Origin: Candidatus Heimdallarchaeota archaeon LC_3
Lineage (GTDB): Archaea > Asgardarchaeota > Heimdallarchaeia > Hodarchaeales > LC-3
Length of the DNA: 59,465 nt
Direction of reading: 5' to 3'
NCBI GenBank assembly: GCA_001940645.1
Contig: MDVS01000046.1
Location: 1 to 59,465, forward strand
Position numbers and translations under genes: made by a program. The notes below the pieces were generated by a model. That model searched no databases. It was not told the origin of the DNA and saw only the letters and a list, made by a program, of their open reading frames with translations. This document shows, in pieces, positions 35,743 through 43,371 of the stretch; positions within the stretch are counted from its first letter, which is position 1, and each line of letters begins with the position of its first letter.

Positions 35743-36936
35743 ATGGTAATATATCGAGTAAAAAATAATATGGATTCAGAATCTTTGGAGGGAGACATTG
35801 GAGCATCCACATTAGACCATGATTATATTCCGAACTTATTAAAATTTAGAGATAATGAAATCAGCTCTATTGCAAAAAATTTTAGAAGTTTATTTACTAA
35901 AAATAACTTAAGTACAATTATTATTATTTTAGGGGGTCCGGGATATGGAAAGACTTCATTAGTCCGATTTACTGTAAGAAGAATTCTAGAAATTGCTGAA
36001 AAAAGAAATATAACTTTATTTGGAAGTTACCATAATTGTTGGGCAAATCGATCTGCTTCAGCTATTCTCTCAAGAGTTATAGAAGAATTAATAGGATCAA
36101 GTATAAAGACTAAAGGAATAAGTTCTGAGGAATTAATAACTATTCTTAGGAGTTTCTTAATTGAAGAGAATGCTCACATAATACTAGTCTTGGATGATGT
36201 CAATGCTTTAACAAATGAGGATTTAAACACTTTTTTTATATTGCAAGAGGATAATAGATATGAATCAAGGATTTCACTTATATTAATTTCGAGACCAACG
36301 GAGTGGAACATTCTCGCTTCTACATTAAATTCACGTATAAACGAAATATTAACTCTTTACCCATATACAGCATCGGAAACATTTGAAATAATAAAATATA
36401 GAGGAAAAATGGCTTTCAAGGGAGAATTCATTGAATCTGGAGTTTACGACATTGTTGCAGAAATAGCATACGAATCTCATAATATGAGAATGGGTATTGA
36501 ACTCTTAACTCGTGCAGGAGAATATGCATCAGCTACAGATCAAATGATAACATCAGAAATAATTAGAAAAATAAAATCTAAAGTTTATCCTGAATTAAGA
36601 GCTGAGGTTCTAGAAAGTCTTCATCAACATGAATTATTGACACTAATAGGTATTGCAAGACGGTTAACAAACAAAGGTTTTATCCACACCACAATTGTTG
36701 ATGGATATAGATATTATAAAATGGCAACAGAAGAATGGGGTGAAAATCCGAAAGGTGAAAGTTCATTTAGAGGATATTTAAAAACTTTGAGAGATTTGGG
36801 TATAATTAACATTGTTGTCTCAGCTACAGGAAGAAAAAAACGTGGAGTTCGTGCTCGAATAAGCATGAATGATATACCTGCTTCAATTGTTATTGAAAGA
36901 GTCAATGAACAACTATTATTAATAGAAAGTATGTGA
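35743..36936 (+). CDS. Orc1/Cdc6-family AAA+ ATPase
   Basis: A 397-residue protein with Orc1/Cdc6 order: DYIPNLLKFRDNEISSIA at about 27-44, Walker A GGPGYGKTS (64-72), Walker B IILVLDDVN (146-154), and a C-terminal winged-helix region (about 280-390) with a helix-turn-helix-like YLKTLRDLGIINIV and a GRKKRG turn. These proteins bind origins and load the MCM helicase. Two departures from the canonical form: Walker B has LDDVN instead of LDEID, and the sensor-1 strand reads LILISRP where an Asn is usual. It may be a diverged paralogue rather than the main initiator. It is divergent from the P-loop kinase gene. Confidence 0.8.
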   Translation: MVIYRVKNNMDSESLEGDIGASTLDHDYIPNLLKFRDNEISSIAKNFRSLFTKNNLSTIIIILGGPGYGKTSLVRFTVRRILEIAEKRNITLFGSYHNCWANRSASAILSRVIEELIGSSIKTKGISSEELITILRSFLIEENAHIILVLDDVNALTNEDLNTFFILQEDNRYESRISLILISRPTEWNILASTLNSRINEILTLYPYTASETFEIIKYRGKMAFKGEFIESGVYDIVAEIAYESHNMRMGIELLTRAGEYASATDQMITSEIIRKIKSKVYPELRAEVLESLHQHELLTLIGIARRLTNKGFIHTTIVDGYRYYKMATEEWGENPKGESSFRGYLKTLRDLGIINIVVSATGRKKRGVRARISMNDIPASIVIERVNEQLLLIESM

Positions 36937-36942
36937 AATCAG

Positions 36943-37704
36943 CTAATTTTTCAAGAATCTTTTAGGATTTTTGATGATTGTCTGGTTTGTAGCTGATAAT
37001 GCCTTAAGGATCCTTGAAACTAAATGTTTAACAAGTTTCATATCAAAGTCTTTGGAAATTTGTATAACTAATCTAAAGGTGTAATCTTCTTTTCTTTTTA
37101 TTGAGATTCGATGTAACCCTAAAATATTAAAAATTAGTTTTTTAATTAATGGATCTGATTGATATAGATATTTCAATGCTTGAGGATGATTAGTTTTATG
37201 AATAAACTTCAAACTGAATTCAGAATTGGGTTCAAAATCGTAAAATTTTTCTGTGAATTCCTCATTAAGCTTTTCTAATTGGTATTTACCTAAATCACCA
37301 AAGCGAACAATTTCAAGGTTCATATATTCATTTTTTTGTGGGGAAGGATCTCCCTCTATAACAACAAAATCTTTTGCTTTTTTAAAAAGAAGAAAAAGCC
37401 ATGAAAATAACATCTGTCTTTCTTCCATTGAAAAATGGATCCTTATTCTTTGAATATTGTTTAAAGTATCTTCTGAACTCTTGGATTTTGCTAATTTTAC
37501 AACATAAGTTCGACCAGTAACTTTATCACTAGTCAATGTCAATGACTCAATAAAATCATCTTCTGCTTCTATTTCGTTAACGATTTTGTTCATGATTCTA
37601 GTATTTCTGCTTTTTCCACGTAAGTATACTAACACTACTGCAAGAATTAATACAACAGGAGGAAGAAAAGATATTAATAGGCTTAAAGTATCTGTTTGCA
37701 TCAA
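36943..37704 (-). CDS. Hypothetical membrane-anchored protein
   Basis: A 253-residue protein starting at ATG 37704. One N-terminal membrane segment (about 8-28, LLISFLPPVVLILAVVLVYL) is followed by RGKSR, so by the positive-inside rule the large C-terminal domain is cytoplasmic. That domain alternates strands and helices (RTYVVKLAKS, KDFVVIEGDP, RISIKRKEDYTFRLVIQIS) and ends in a basic helix. No catalytic motif was seen. It is convergent with Orc1/Cdc6, whose stop lies 6 bp away. No family was recognised. Confidence 0.7.
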   Translation of the reverse strand: MMQTDTLSLLISFLPPVVLILAVVLVYLRGKSRNTRIMNKIVNEIEAEDDFIESLTLTSDKVTGRTYVVKLAKSKSSEDTLNNIQRIRIHFSMEERQMLFSWLFLLFKKAKDFVVIEGDPSPQKNEYMNLEIVRFGDLGKYQLEKLNEEFTEKFYDFEPNSEFSLKFIHKTNHPQALKYLYQSDPLIKKLIFNILGLHRISIKRKEDYTFRLVIQISKDFDMKLVKHLVSRILKALSATNQTIIKNPKRFLKN

Positions 37705-37934
37705 TTTAACCCTGATTGTATGACAAGAATAAGATTAGTTTTTAACAAGTGAAATTAGAATAATTAAAATAGTTTTAGAACGATTTTTGATCTTAATGGA
37801 ATAATAAATGATTGGCTCTTTCACTTAGATTTAGATTTAACCGAATATAAATTCAAATTAAATATATGGAAATATAATTTTTCTATCAAAAACTTGTAGA
37901 AATAGATGAATTTAATTGAAATAGAGATTTAACA

Positions 37935-38474
37935 TTAAAAAAGATCTTCATCTTCAATAAAAAAGTCTGGAATTGGTAGGGGAATGGCCATAAGATATGC
38001 ACTTTCACTATCACTGTAGTACTTTTTGAGAAGTTTTTTTTTAGAAAATCCTAAATTATAATACATTTCAATTGCACTTTCGTTACTTTCACGAACCTCT
38101 AGAAAACATTCCTCAGCTCCTTGTTCACTCATTTCTTTGAGTGAAGCTAACATTAATTTGACTCCAACTTTTTGCCTACGGGCATACGGCATAACTGCAA
38201 TCGATATCACATGTCCTTTTTTAATTCTTTTAAGAGGCCATCTTGTGCTTTGAAGAGATGGTGATCCCATCTCGATCCGGTTCATAGTGTAACCATCAAT
38301 ATCTGAACTTTCCGCAACCAAAAATCCTTCTGGAAAGGAGCTATAAATAAGCAAGAAGAAACTTTCAGGATAATTCTCCGGTAAACAAACTTGATTGATT
38401 CGAACCACACGTGAAAGGTCTGCTGGTTTGAAAGATCTGATTTTATAAGCTTGTGTAACCGTCAAGTAACCCAA
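37935..38474 (-). CDS. GNAT N-acetyltransferase, RimI/Ard1-like
   Basis: A 179-residue acetyltransferase. The GNAT core is complete: an N-terminal strand-helix (YKIRSFKPADLSRVVRIN), HVISIAVMPYARRQKVGVKLM with the acetyl-CoA-binding R/Q-x-x-G-x-K/A motif near residues 88-108, and ECFLEVRESNESAIEMYYNLGF, the RimI/Ard1 signature. Such archaeal enzymes acetylate N-termini of ribosomal and other proteins. The initial residues MGYLTVTQA may be an extension. It lies 62 bp downstream of the Arf GTPase genes on the same strand and may share their transcript. Confidence 0.9.
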   Translation of the reverse strand: MGYLTVTQAYKIRSFKPADLSRVVRINQVCLPENYPESFFLLIYSSFPEGFLVAESSDIDGYTMNRIEMGSPSLQSTRWPLKRIKKGHVISIAVMPYARRQKVGVKLMLASLKEMSEQGAEECFLEVRESNESAIEMYYNLGFSKKKLLKKYYSDSESAYLMAIPLPIPDFFIEDEDLF

Positions 38475-38536
38475 AACCCTAAGAAATTTTTAAAAAAATT
38501 AGCTACCATGATTTAATAATAATTTAAATTGAATTT

Positions 38537-39091
38537 TTATATCATTTCAGTAATTCGTTGTCTTAACCATTCTAATGCGTCTTCTAAATTAAATCCTGAT
38601 GCTGCTGAGCAGGGAACAATAGCATAAGAATGTTTTAGTACCTTATGAAGATCTAATGCTCTAGCTACTTCACCAGCAGATCGAGCTTCGGGTAAATCCT
38701 GTTTATTTGCCAGAATAAGAATAGGGATATCTCCGACTTTGGAATTTTCTATTACCCACTTCCACAACTCTGTTCTTGCTTCTTCAAAACGTTCTGGGGC
38801 GGCTGAATCAACAACATAAATTATACCTGAAGAACCTGCTATATAAGCATCCCATAGTGAATCACGAAAAACTTGTTGACCTCCGATATCCCAGCATACA
38901 AACTTAATATTATCAGAGGTAAATTCATCAACATTCAAACCAAGAGTTCTTTTAGTGTCATCACTAAATACTCCTTGAGTAATTCGTTTAATGATTGTAC
39001 TTTTACCAGCATAATCTAACCCTACCCAAGCAACCTTAACTGTCGTCTTTTTTTTCGTTATGGCGTCTTTTAATCTCTTGAAAAAACTCAT
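38537..39091 (-). CDS. Arf-family small GTPase (first of a tandem pair)
   Basis: A 184-residue GTPase with all G motifs of the Arf family: G1 GLDYAGKS (24-31), G3 WDIGGQ (67-72), G4 NKQD (129-132) and G5 CSA near 161. The Trp-Asp-x-Gly-Gly-Gln form and the ELW/LANKQDLP context are Arf-like rather than Ras-like. The N-terminus SFFKRLKDAITKK could form an amphipathic helix, but residue 2 is Ser, not Gly, so eukaryotic-type myristoylation is not expected. Only 3 bp separate it from the other Arf-like gene upstream, so the two are cotranscribed. In eukaryotes Arf proteins recruit coats to membranes; the role here is unknown. Confidence 0.95.
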   Translation of the reverse strand: MSFFKRLKDAITKKKTTVKVAWVGLDYAGKSTIIKRITQGVFSDDTKRTLGLNVDEFTSDNIKFVCWDIGGQQVFRDSLWDAYIAGSSGIIYVVDSAAPERFEEARTELWKWVIENSKVGDIPILILANKQDLPEARSAGEVARALDLHKVLKHSYAIVPCSAASGFNLEDALEWLRQRITEMI

Positions 39092-39094
39092 AAC

Positions 39095-39676
39095 TTAATT
39101 ATTCTCCTTTTCAACGTCAGTGCTTTTGTTTTTGAACAATTGTTCATTTAACCATTCAAAAGAATCCTCTATTCCTTCACCAGTTAAAGCAGAAATCTGA
39201 TAAACACCAAAACTATGAGGACGTTGTTTGATTTTTTCTTTTAGACCTAGTTGTTTAATAATTTCTTCTAGTGCAAGAGCATTTTCAAGGTCTTTTTTAT
39301 TTGCTAAGAATAAAAAAGTGCTATTTTGATGGACCCAGCTTAACACAGTTTCCAAAACCTCTCCTGCCTCAGAAACTTTAGCTGTATCAGCAGAATCAAA
39401 GACGAAACATACAGCTGAAGATTTTTCAACTAACGGTTTCCAAAAGCTTTCTCGAAAACTTTTTTGGCCACCTAAATCAGCAGCAATGACTTCTGTTTCT
39501 CCAAGAGAGAATCTTTCCATACTTAGTCCCATAGTAGGAACATAAGTCGTAGAATCTTCTGTTGGAGTTTCTTTTAAGTGTTTAACTAACGTAGTTTTTC
39601 CTGCATTCTGCAAACCTACAAATGCTACCTGTTTGTCAAACTCTTTACCAAATAACAGATTTTTCAAGCTTTTCAT
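39095..39676 (-). CDS. Arf-like small GTPase (second of a tandem pair)
   Basis: A 193-residue GTPase, promoter-proximal in the pair. G1 is GLQNAGKT (21-28), G3 DLGGQ (67-71), G4 NKKD (126-129), and G5 SALTGEG near 165. The Gln of the DLGGQ motif is kept, so GTP hydrolysis should be possible. It is clearly diverged from its neighbour, for instance in the switch I region (TTYVPTMGLSMERF, with the switch threonine likely Thr48). The tail ends in charged residues without a Cys for prenylation. The start has AGGT about 8 nt upstream. The two proteins could act as paired or heterodimeric switches; this is inference. Confidence 0.93.
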   Translation of the reverse strand: MKSLKNLLFGKEFDKQVAFVGLQNAGKTTLVKHLKETPTEDSTTYVPTMGLSMERFSLGETEVIAADLGGQKSFRESFWKPLVEKSSAVCFVFDSADTAKVSEAGEVLETVLSWVHQNSTFLFLANKKDLENALALEEIIKQLGLKEKIKQRPHSFGVYQISALTGEGIEDSFEWLNEQLFKNKSTDVEKENN

Positions 39677-40001
39677 ATTTTTTACCTAAGAAGTGAAAAT
39701 TGTGTTTTCCTTTTGTCTTGGATTACAAGTGATCAATAAAACAACAATAATTAATTTGAGATTGATGTTGGTTTTATGTCAATTTTTGTTATTATTATGA
39801 TCAATTTTATTTTGATTTTTTCCAACTTATTTATTTGTATCCTACTTTAGGTCTTTTTCAAGTTTTTGTTCAGCATCTTATAATTTTCAAAATTTCATTA
39901 ACATAATCGTAAATTAGTACACAAAATTATTTGTTACACAATTAGAAAATGCTTCAAGATCAAATTCAATTTTTAGAAATATTTTAAGTCAAATACACCT
40001 T
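39677..40001. other. AT-rich intergenic region upstream of the Arf operon
   Basis: This 325-bp region must contain the promoter of the leftward Arf operon and the 3' end of the Cgi121 transcript. It is composed of T-rich runs (for example near 39780-39830). I see no RNA gene, repeat array or short coding frame. Confidence 0.35.
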
Positions 40002-40550
40002 TTAATAATTATTAATTTTTAGTAATGAGATTTTAGATAAAATAAGTCCTTCAAGTTTTAATTTATCAAGAAAAAGGTTATTATTATCGATTTCATATAT
40101 TTTTTTAAAATCTTCAAGATTTGAAAGGTCAAACTCTGATTCATATGGAGATACGGATACAGGGGAATCTTTAAACATTCGTTCAATCTCTTTTATTATA
40201 TTTTTCTTAATATTCTCAATATTTTCGATAATTAGTATTAAACCAAATTTATTAGCTTTTTTAGGTAATCCTAATATTTTGAATGCTTTACTAATCTGTC
40301 GTTGTCCTGATAAAAAAAGTAGTATTTCTATACTTAAATTATTTGATATCATTTTTTGTGTGTTATAACCTTGAGTTGCATGCCAAACAGCACTTTGAAT
40401 TTGAGCATAACTAATTACATAGTTTATATTGAAACTTTGAAGTGTTAGAAGTCCTTTGATTGATTTAAACTCTTTTAAAATTTCTAGTATTTTATCCCGT
40501 GTAATAAATGATTCCGATTTAAGCTTAAATACTAAAAGATCATGCTTCAT
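40002..40550 (-). CDS. KEOPS complex subunit Cgi121-like
   Basis: A 182-residue protein. The middle (about 48-105) carries the Cgi121/TPRKB pattern: VISYAQIQSAVWHATQ, then SNNLSIEILLFLSGQRQI and SKAFKILGLPKKANKFGLILI, where N-L-S-I-E-I-L, R-Q-I and G-L are the conserved positions. Cgi121 binds the CCA tail of tRNA and helps the KEOPS kinase Bud32 in t6A synthesis; Sua5, which makes the substrate, is at 10251-11303. The last ~60 residues are less conserved. It is 26 bp downstream of the THUMP gene on the same strand and likely cotranscribed. Recognition is by pattern only. Confidence 0.75.
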   Translation of the reverse strand: MKHDLLVFKLKSESFITRDKILEILKEFKSIKGLLTLQSFNINYVISYAQIQSAVWHATQGYNTQKMISNNLSIEILLFLSGQRQISKAFKILGLPKKANKFGLILIIENIENIKKNIIKEIERMFKDSPVSVSPYESEFDLSNLEDFKKIYEIDNNNLFLDKLKLEGLILSKISLLKINNY

Positions 40551-40576
40551 TTTTTCATACTCAATTTTTTATCTAA

Positions 40577-41122
40577 TTATTTACTCATCTTTTGACGATT
40601 TTCAGCTAATTTTAGAACAAATTGGGGTTTTATTATGCCGAAACCAATCCAATTTCTTACTATGTTAATATGAATAATCCAATCGGGATTAGTTAAATCA
40701 ACACTTCCATTTTTCATCAGCGAAGCAATGGAAGAGATTAATTCTTTATCCTTGAAGGAGGTCTGTCTTTTTTTTATTTCTATTTTCCATTTGTCTTTTT
40801 CTTTAATAATACTTAAATGTGGATTGATTTCTTTTGATAGATCATCTAAGGTCATTTTTTTTCTTAAAAATTCATTAAGAGGGATGATTTTTTCACAATA
40901 TTTTAATTCATCAATGTTTTCGTTAATAATTTTAAGATTTTTTTCAGAAAAATCAATTTTAATATCCTTAAATTGTATTAATCCTAGCCCTCTGATATTT
41001 AAAGTTTGAGCAAATACTTCTGGATTTTTAATTCTAGAAATTTTCATCAGCAAATTAAATGTTTCAGATAGAGCATTTCTTTCAAACCACGTCTTACTCG
41101 AAACAATAAAGTAGTTATACAT
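40577..41122 (-). CDS. THUMP-domain protein, Tan1-like
   Basis: A 181-residue protein starting at ATG 41122. The C-terminal half (about 108-172) fits the THUMP RNA-binding domain: KWKIEIKKRQTSF, then KELISSIASLM and SVDLTNPDWIIHINIVRNWI, with the VDL-x-NPD core of the fold. The N-terminal half should be the ferredoxin-like part found before THUMP. Eukaryotic Tan1/THUMPD1 proteins assist Kre33/Nat10 in making N4-acetylcytidine at position 12 of tRNA, and archaeal relatives are suspected of the same. The pairing with Cgi121 supports a tRNA role. Confidence 0.7.
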   Translation of the reverse strand: MYNYFIVSSKTWFERNALSETFNLLMKISRIKNPEVFAQTLNIRGLGLIQFKDIKIDFSEKNLKIINENIDELKYCEKIIPLNEFLRKKMTLDDLSKEINPHLSIIKEKDKWKIEIKKRQTSFKDKELISSIASLMKNGSVDLTNPDWIIHINIVRNWIGFGIIKPQFVLKLAENRQKMSK

Positions 41123-41400
41123 TATTATAATCCAAAAAATTTTTGATTTTGGTTATCATTAGACGAAAAGAAAAAAATTTTATTTGAAAAGAACAAATTT
41201 TTTCAGTAGATAAAAGAAACTTTTCACTACGGTTAACGGAAATTCATCCCCTTCCTAAAGAAAGAGGGCTTCTTACTGATTTTAGATAAATCCTAATAAT
41301 CTTTTGAAATAACATCACTGAAGTGATTTTTCCCATTATTTAATTAATCTGCCATTTAATATTAACTATCATAATTAAAAAGAATTTAAGAAGGCATTAT
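41123..41400. other. Divergent intergenic region with hairpin and a GC-richer patch
   Basis: This region lies between the THUMP gene (minus) and the hydrolase gene (plus). At 41217-41280 the base composition is less AT-rich (around CATCCCCTTCCTAAAGAAAG and AGAGGGCTTC), and ATCAC (41314-41318) pairs with GTGAT (41323-41327) around a 4-nt loop, followed by four T residues. The hairpin resembles an attenuator or the end of a small RNA on the plus strand. No known RNA family was recognised. Confidence 0.35.
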
Positions 41401-42102
41401 GTGAAAGAAATAATTTCAGGAGTATTTATTCTCTTAGGCAGAGGATATAACTGCAATTCATACTTGATTACTGGTGATAATAGTGCTTTATTAATTGATG
41501 CTGGATTAGGAGATTTTGGTACGGCTTGGGGATATAACATTAGTCAACAGCAAGAACTTGAAGAAATTTTAAAAAAATTTGATTATATTAATAAAATTTG
41601 CCTTACTCATGCCCATTTGGATCATACTGGAGGCATAATGTCATTAAAACAAAATTTAAGAGAAAAAATTGAAGTTTTAGCACATGAAAATGAAACAAAA
41701 TATTTAGAAAATCCAGATATTAACTATATTGATCCAATAACAAAATCTAATAATGTTAAATCAATAAAAATAAATGAAAAAATTAGAAATGGAAATAAAA
41801 TTAATTTAAATAGTATAGATTTAGAAATATGGCATACTCCTGGTCATACTGAAGGTTCAATTTGTTTATATGAGCCAGAAAGAAAATTACTATTTTCTGG
41901 TGATACAATATTTCCTGGTGGATCGTTTGGCAGGGTAGATTTTCCAGGATCTAACGGCTCTGATTTAGTCACTAGTTTAGAATTATTAACAAGTTTAAAA
42001 GTGAATACCTTATTAGCAGGCCACATGGCCCCAGATAACTCATTAAATGTCAATGAGAATGTTATGGCATCTTACAAAATAGCTAAAAGTCTTTTTGAGT
42101 AA
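41401..42102 (+). CDS. Metallo-beta-lactamase-fold hydrolase, glyoxalase II-like
   Basis: A 233-residue protein with a GTG start. Metal ligands are complete: THAHLDH (His70, His72, Asp74, His75), HTPGHTEGS (His near 147), FSGDTIF with the bridging Asp and LLAGHMAPD with the last His. The domain fills the whole protein, with no fused part. The order and spacing resemble glyoxalase II and other hydroxyacyl-thioester hydrolases, but substrate cannot be told. It is convergent with the GcvH-like operon, 13 bp from its final stop codon. Confidence 0.92.
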   Translation: MKEIISGVFILLGRGYNCNSYLITGDNSALLIDAGLGDFGTAWGYNISQQQELEEILKKFDYINKICLTHAHLDHTGGIMSLKQNLREKIEVLAHENETKYLENPDINYIDPITKSNNVKSIKINEKIRNGNKINLNSIDLEIWHTPGHTEGSICLYEPERKLLFSGDTIFPGGSFGRVDFPGSNGSDLVTSLELLTSLKVNTLLAGHMAPDNSLNVNENVMASYKIAKSLFE

Positions 42103-42115
42103 AAAGATTGAGATT

Positions 42116-42664
42116 TTAATAATCCCCAAATGAGATTACTTTATTTTTTCTCAATAAATTCCTAATTTCTTTTTTCATAAGATCTGGTTTGGTTGCAGAT
42201 ACAAAAACACCATTTAATGGATTATTTTGATTTGAAAATTCAAATGGTGGGTTTATTATTCTTATTTTATAAATCCAACCATTATTGAATGGGTCCACAA
42301 ATAATATTGATAAATTCTCCTTGAGAGAATTATTGATTTCTAGAATTTCAACTTGCCATGGAATAGTAAGTGTTTTCATAATTAATCCACCACAACAACC
42401 TGGTTTACTTGTTTCTATTCGAACCAATGCTTTATTTACATCAATAATAGACCCAATGGATCGTGTCGACAAGTTTAATATACTTCCCGAATCATATAAA
42501 GTAAAAAAATCAAGACCTATATAGTAAACATCAGATGAATCTTCTTTTAACCATAATATTGAATTTTCTTTAATGAAGTATGATCTGTCAAAGTAAAAAT
42601 CTAACTCATCACCTTTAACAGTAATAAATGAAAAAAATTCTTTCTGGTTTTTCATAAATCTCAT
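42116..42664 (-). CDS. Divergent GcvH-like lipoyl-carrier-type protein with a Cys-Cys motif
   Basis: A 182-residue protein whose middle follows glycine-cleavage H protein from start to end: ILWLKEDSSDVYYIGLDFF, a 'LG..v.lp.vG' stretch (SGSILNLSTRSIGSII), then IETSKPGCCGG where H protein has ESVKA, VEILEINNSLKENLSI, and FVDPFNNGWIYKI. Lys87 aligns with the lipoylated lysine. It is followed by Cys90-Cys91 and an insertion of about five residues, which ordinary H protein lacks. No other glycine-cleavage gene is in the window. It is the last gene of a five-gene operon (8 bp after the previous stop), so its partner may be LarA or the phosphoesterase-like protein rather than the glycine cleavage complex. 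Confidence 0.6.
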   Translation of the reverse strand: MRFMKNQKEFFSFITVKGDELDFYFDRSYFIKENSILWLKEDSSDVYYIGLDFFTLYDSGSILNLSTRSIGSIIDVNKALVRIETSKPGCCGGLIMKTLTIPWQVEILEINNSLKENLSILFVDPFNNGWIYKIRIINPPFEFSNQNNPLNGVFVSATKPDLMKKEIRNLLRKNKVISFGDY

Positions 42665-42672
42665 TATTCAAA

Positions 42673-43344
42673 TTATATTTGTATTTCCTCAAAAGATTCA
42701 TGAGCAAAATCTATAAAATTTATTTTTTCTTTCGTTAAGCTTTTTATATGATAACTAGTGATATTAGGAACCGTAATTGAGTCAAATTCATCAGAAAAAA
42801 GCAGAAATTTGGGTACTGAATTTTTATTTTCAACAAACATTTTTTCAAGCAAAATAGGATCATCTGTTGTGCACAGTATAGAATTTGAGTCAAATATGTT
42901 GTAACTCATGTAGTTCGAAATCAGACTATTATCAGAAAGCCCTAAAAATATCCAACCTTCAATTGAAGTGATTTTACTATCAAGCCATCTATATAATATG
43001 TTTTCAGTGTTCTTAGCACGTTTCACTGCAAGTTTTGAATTTAAATCAAATTTATTTGGAATTAATATAACAGGTAAACCAAATATCGCTAATTGCTCCA
43101 AAACAACTGTTTGGCCAATCGTGGAAATTTTTTGTTCAATTGTTATAGATTTCTTTAGTTTAACACCAAATTTTGTTTTACTTCCAGAAGTGGGTATTTC
43201 ATTAAAGCTAGGAGGAAATTTGTTTTCGAGGAAGAACCCACCTAAACAGATTATAATATCAGGATTTAATCTATCAATCAAAGAAAAGAGCTTATCAACT
43301 AAATTTTTATAAGAATTAATATCCTTTAGACAAAGAGCTTTCAT
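42673..43344 (-). CDS. Degenerate calcineurin-like phosphoesterase-type protein
   Basis: A 223-residue protein. It resembles a small metallophosphoesterase in outline: LCLKDINSYKNLVDKLF where D-x-H is expected (here Asp8-Ile-Asn10), NPDIIICLGGFF where GD is expected (Gly35-Gly36), GLPVILIPNKFD where GNHD is expected (Asn97-Lys98-Phe99-Asp100), and IEGWIFLGLSD later. Most metal ligands are changed, so it is probably not an active phosphoesterase of the normal type. An unrelated alpha/beta fold is the alternative. It lies fourth in the LarA operon, 27 bp after larA. Confidence 0.5.
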   Translation of the reverse strand: MKALCLKDINSYKNLVDKLFSLIDRLNPDIIICLGGFFLENKFPPSFNEIPTSGSKTKFGVKLKKSITIEQKISTIGQTVVLEQLAIFGLPVILIPNKFDLNSKLAVKRAKNTENILYRWLDSKITSIEGWIFLGLSDNSLISNYMSYNIFDSNSILCTTDDPILLEKMFVENKNSVPKFLLFSDEFDSITVPNITSYHIKSLTKEKINFIDFAHESFEEIQI

Positions 43345-43371
43345 TTTTATCAGTACACAGAATCAAATTAA

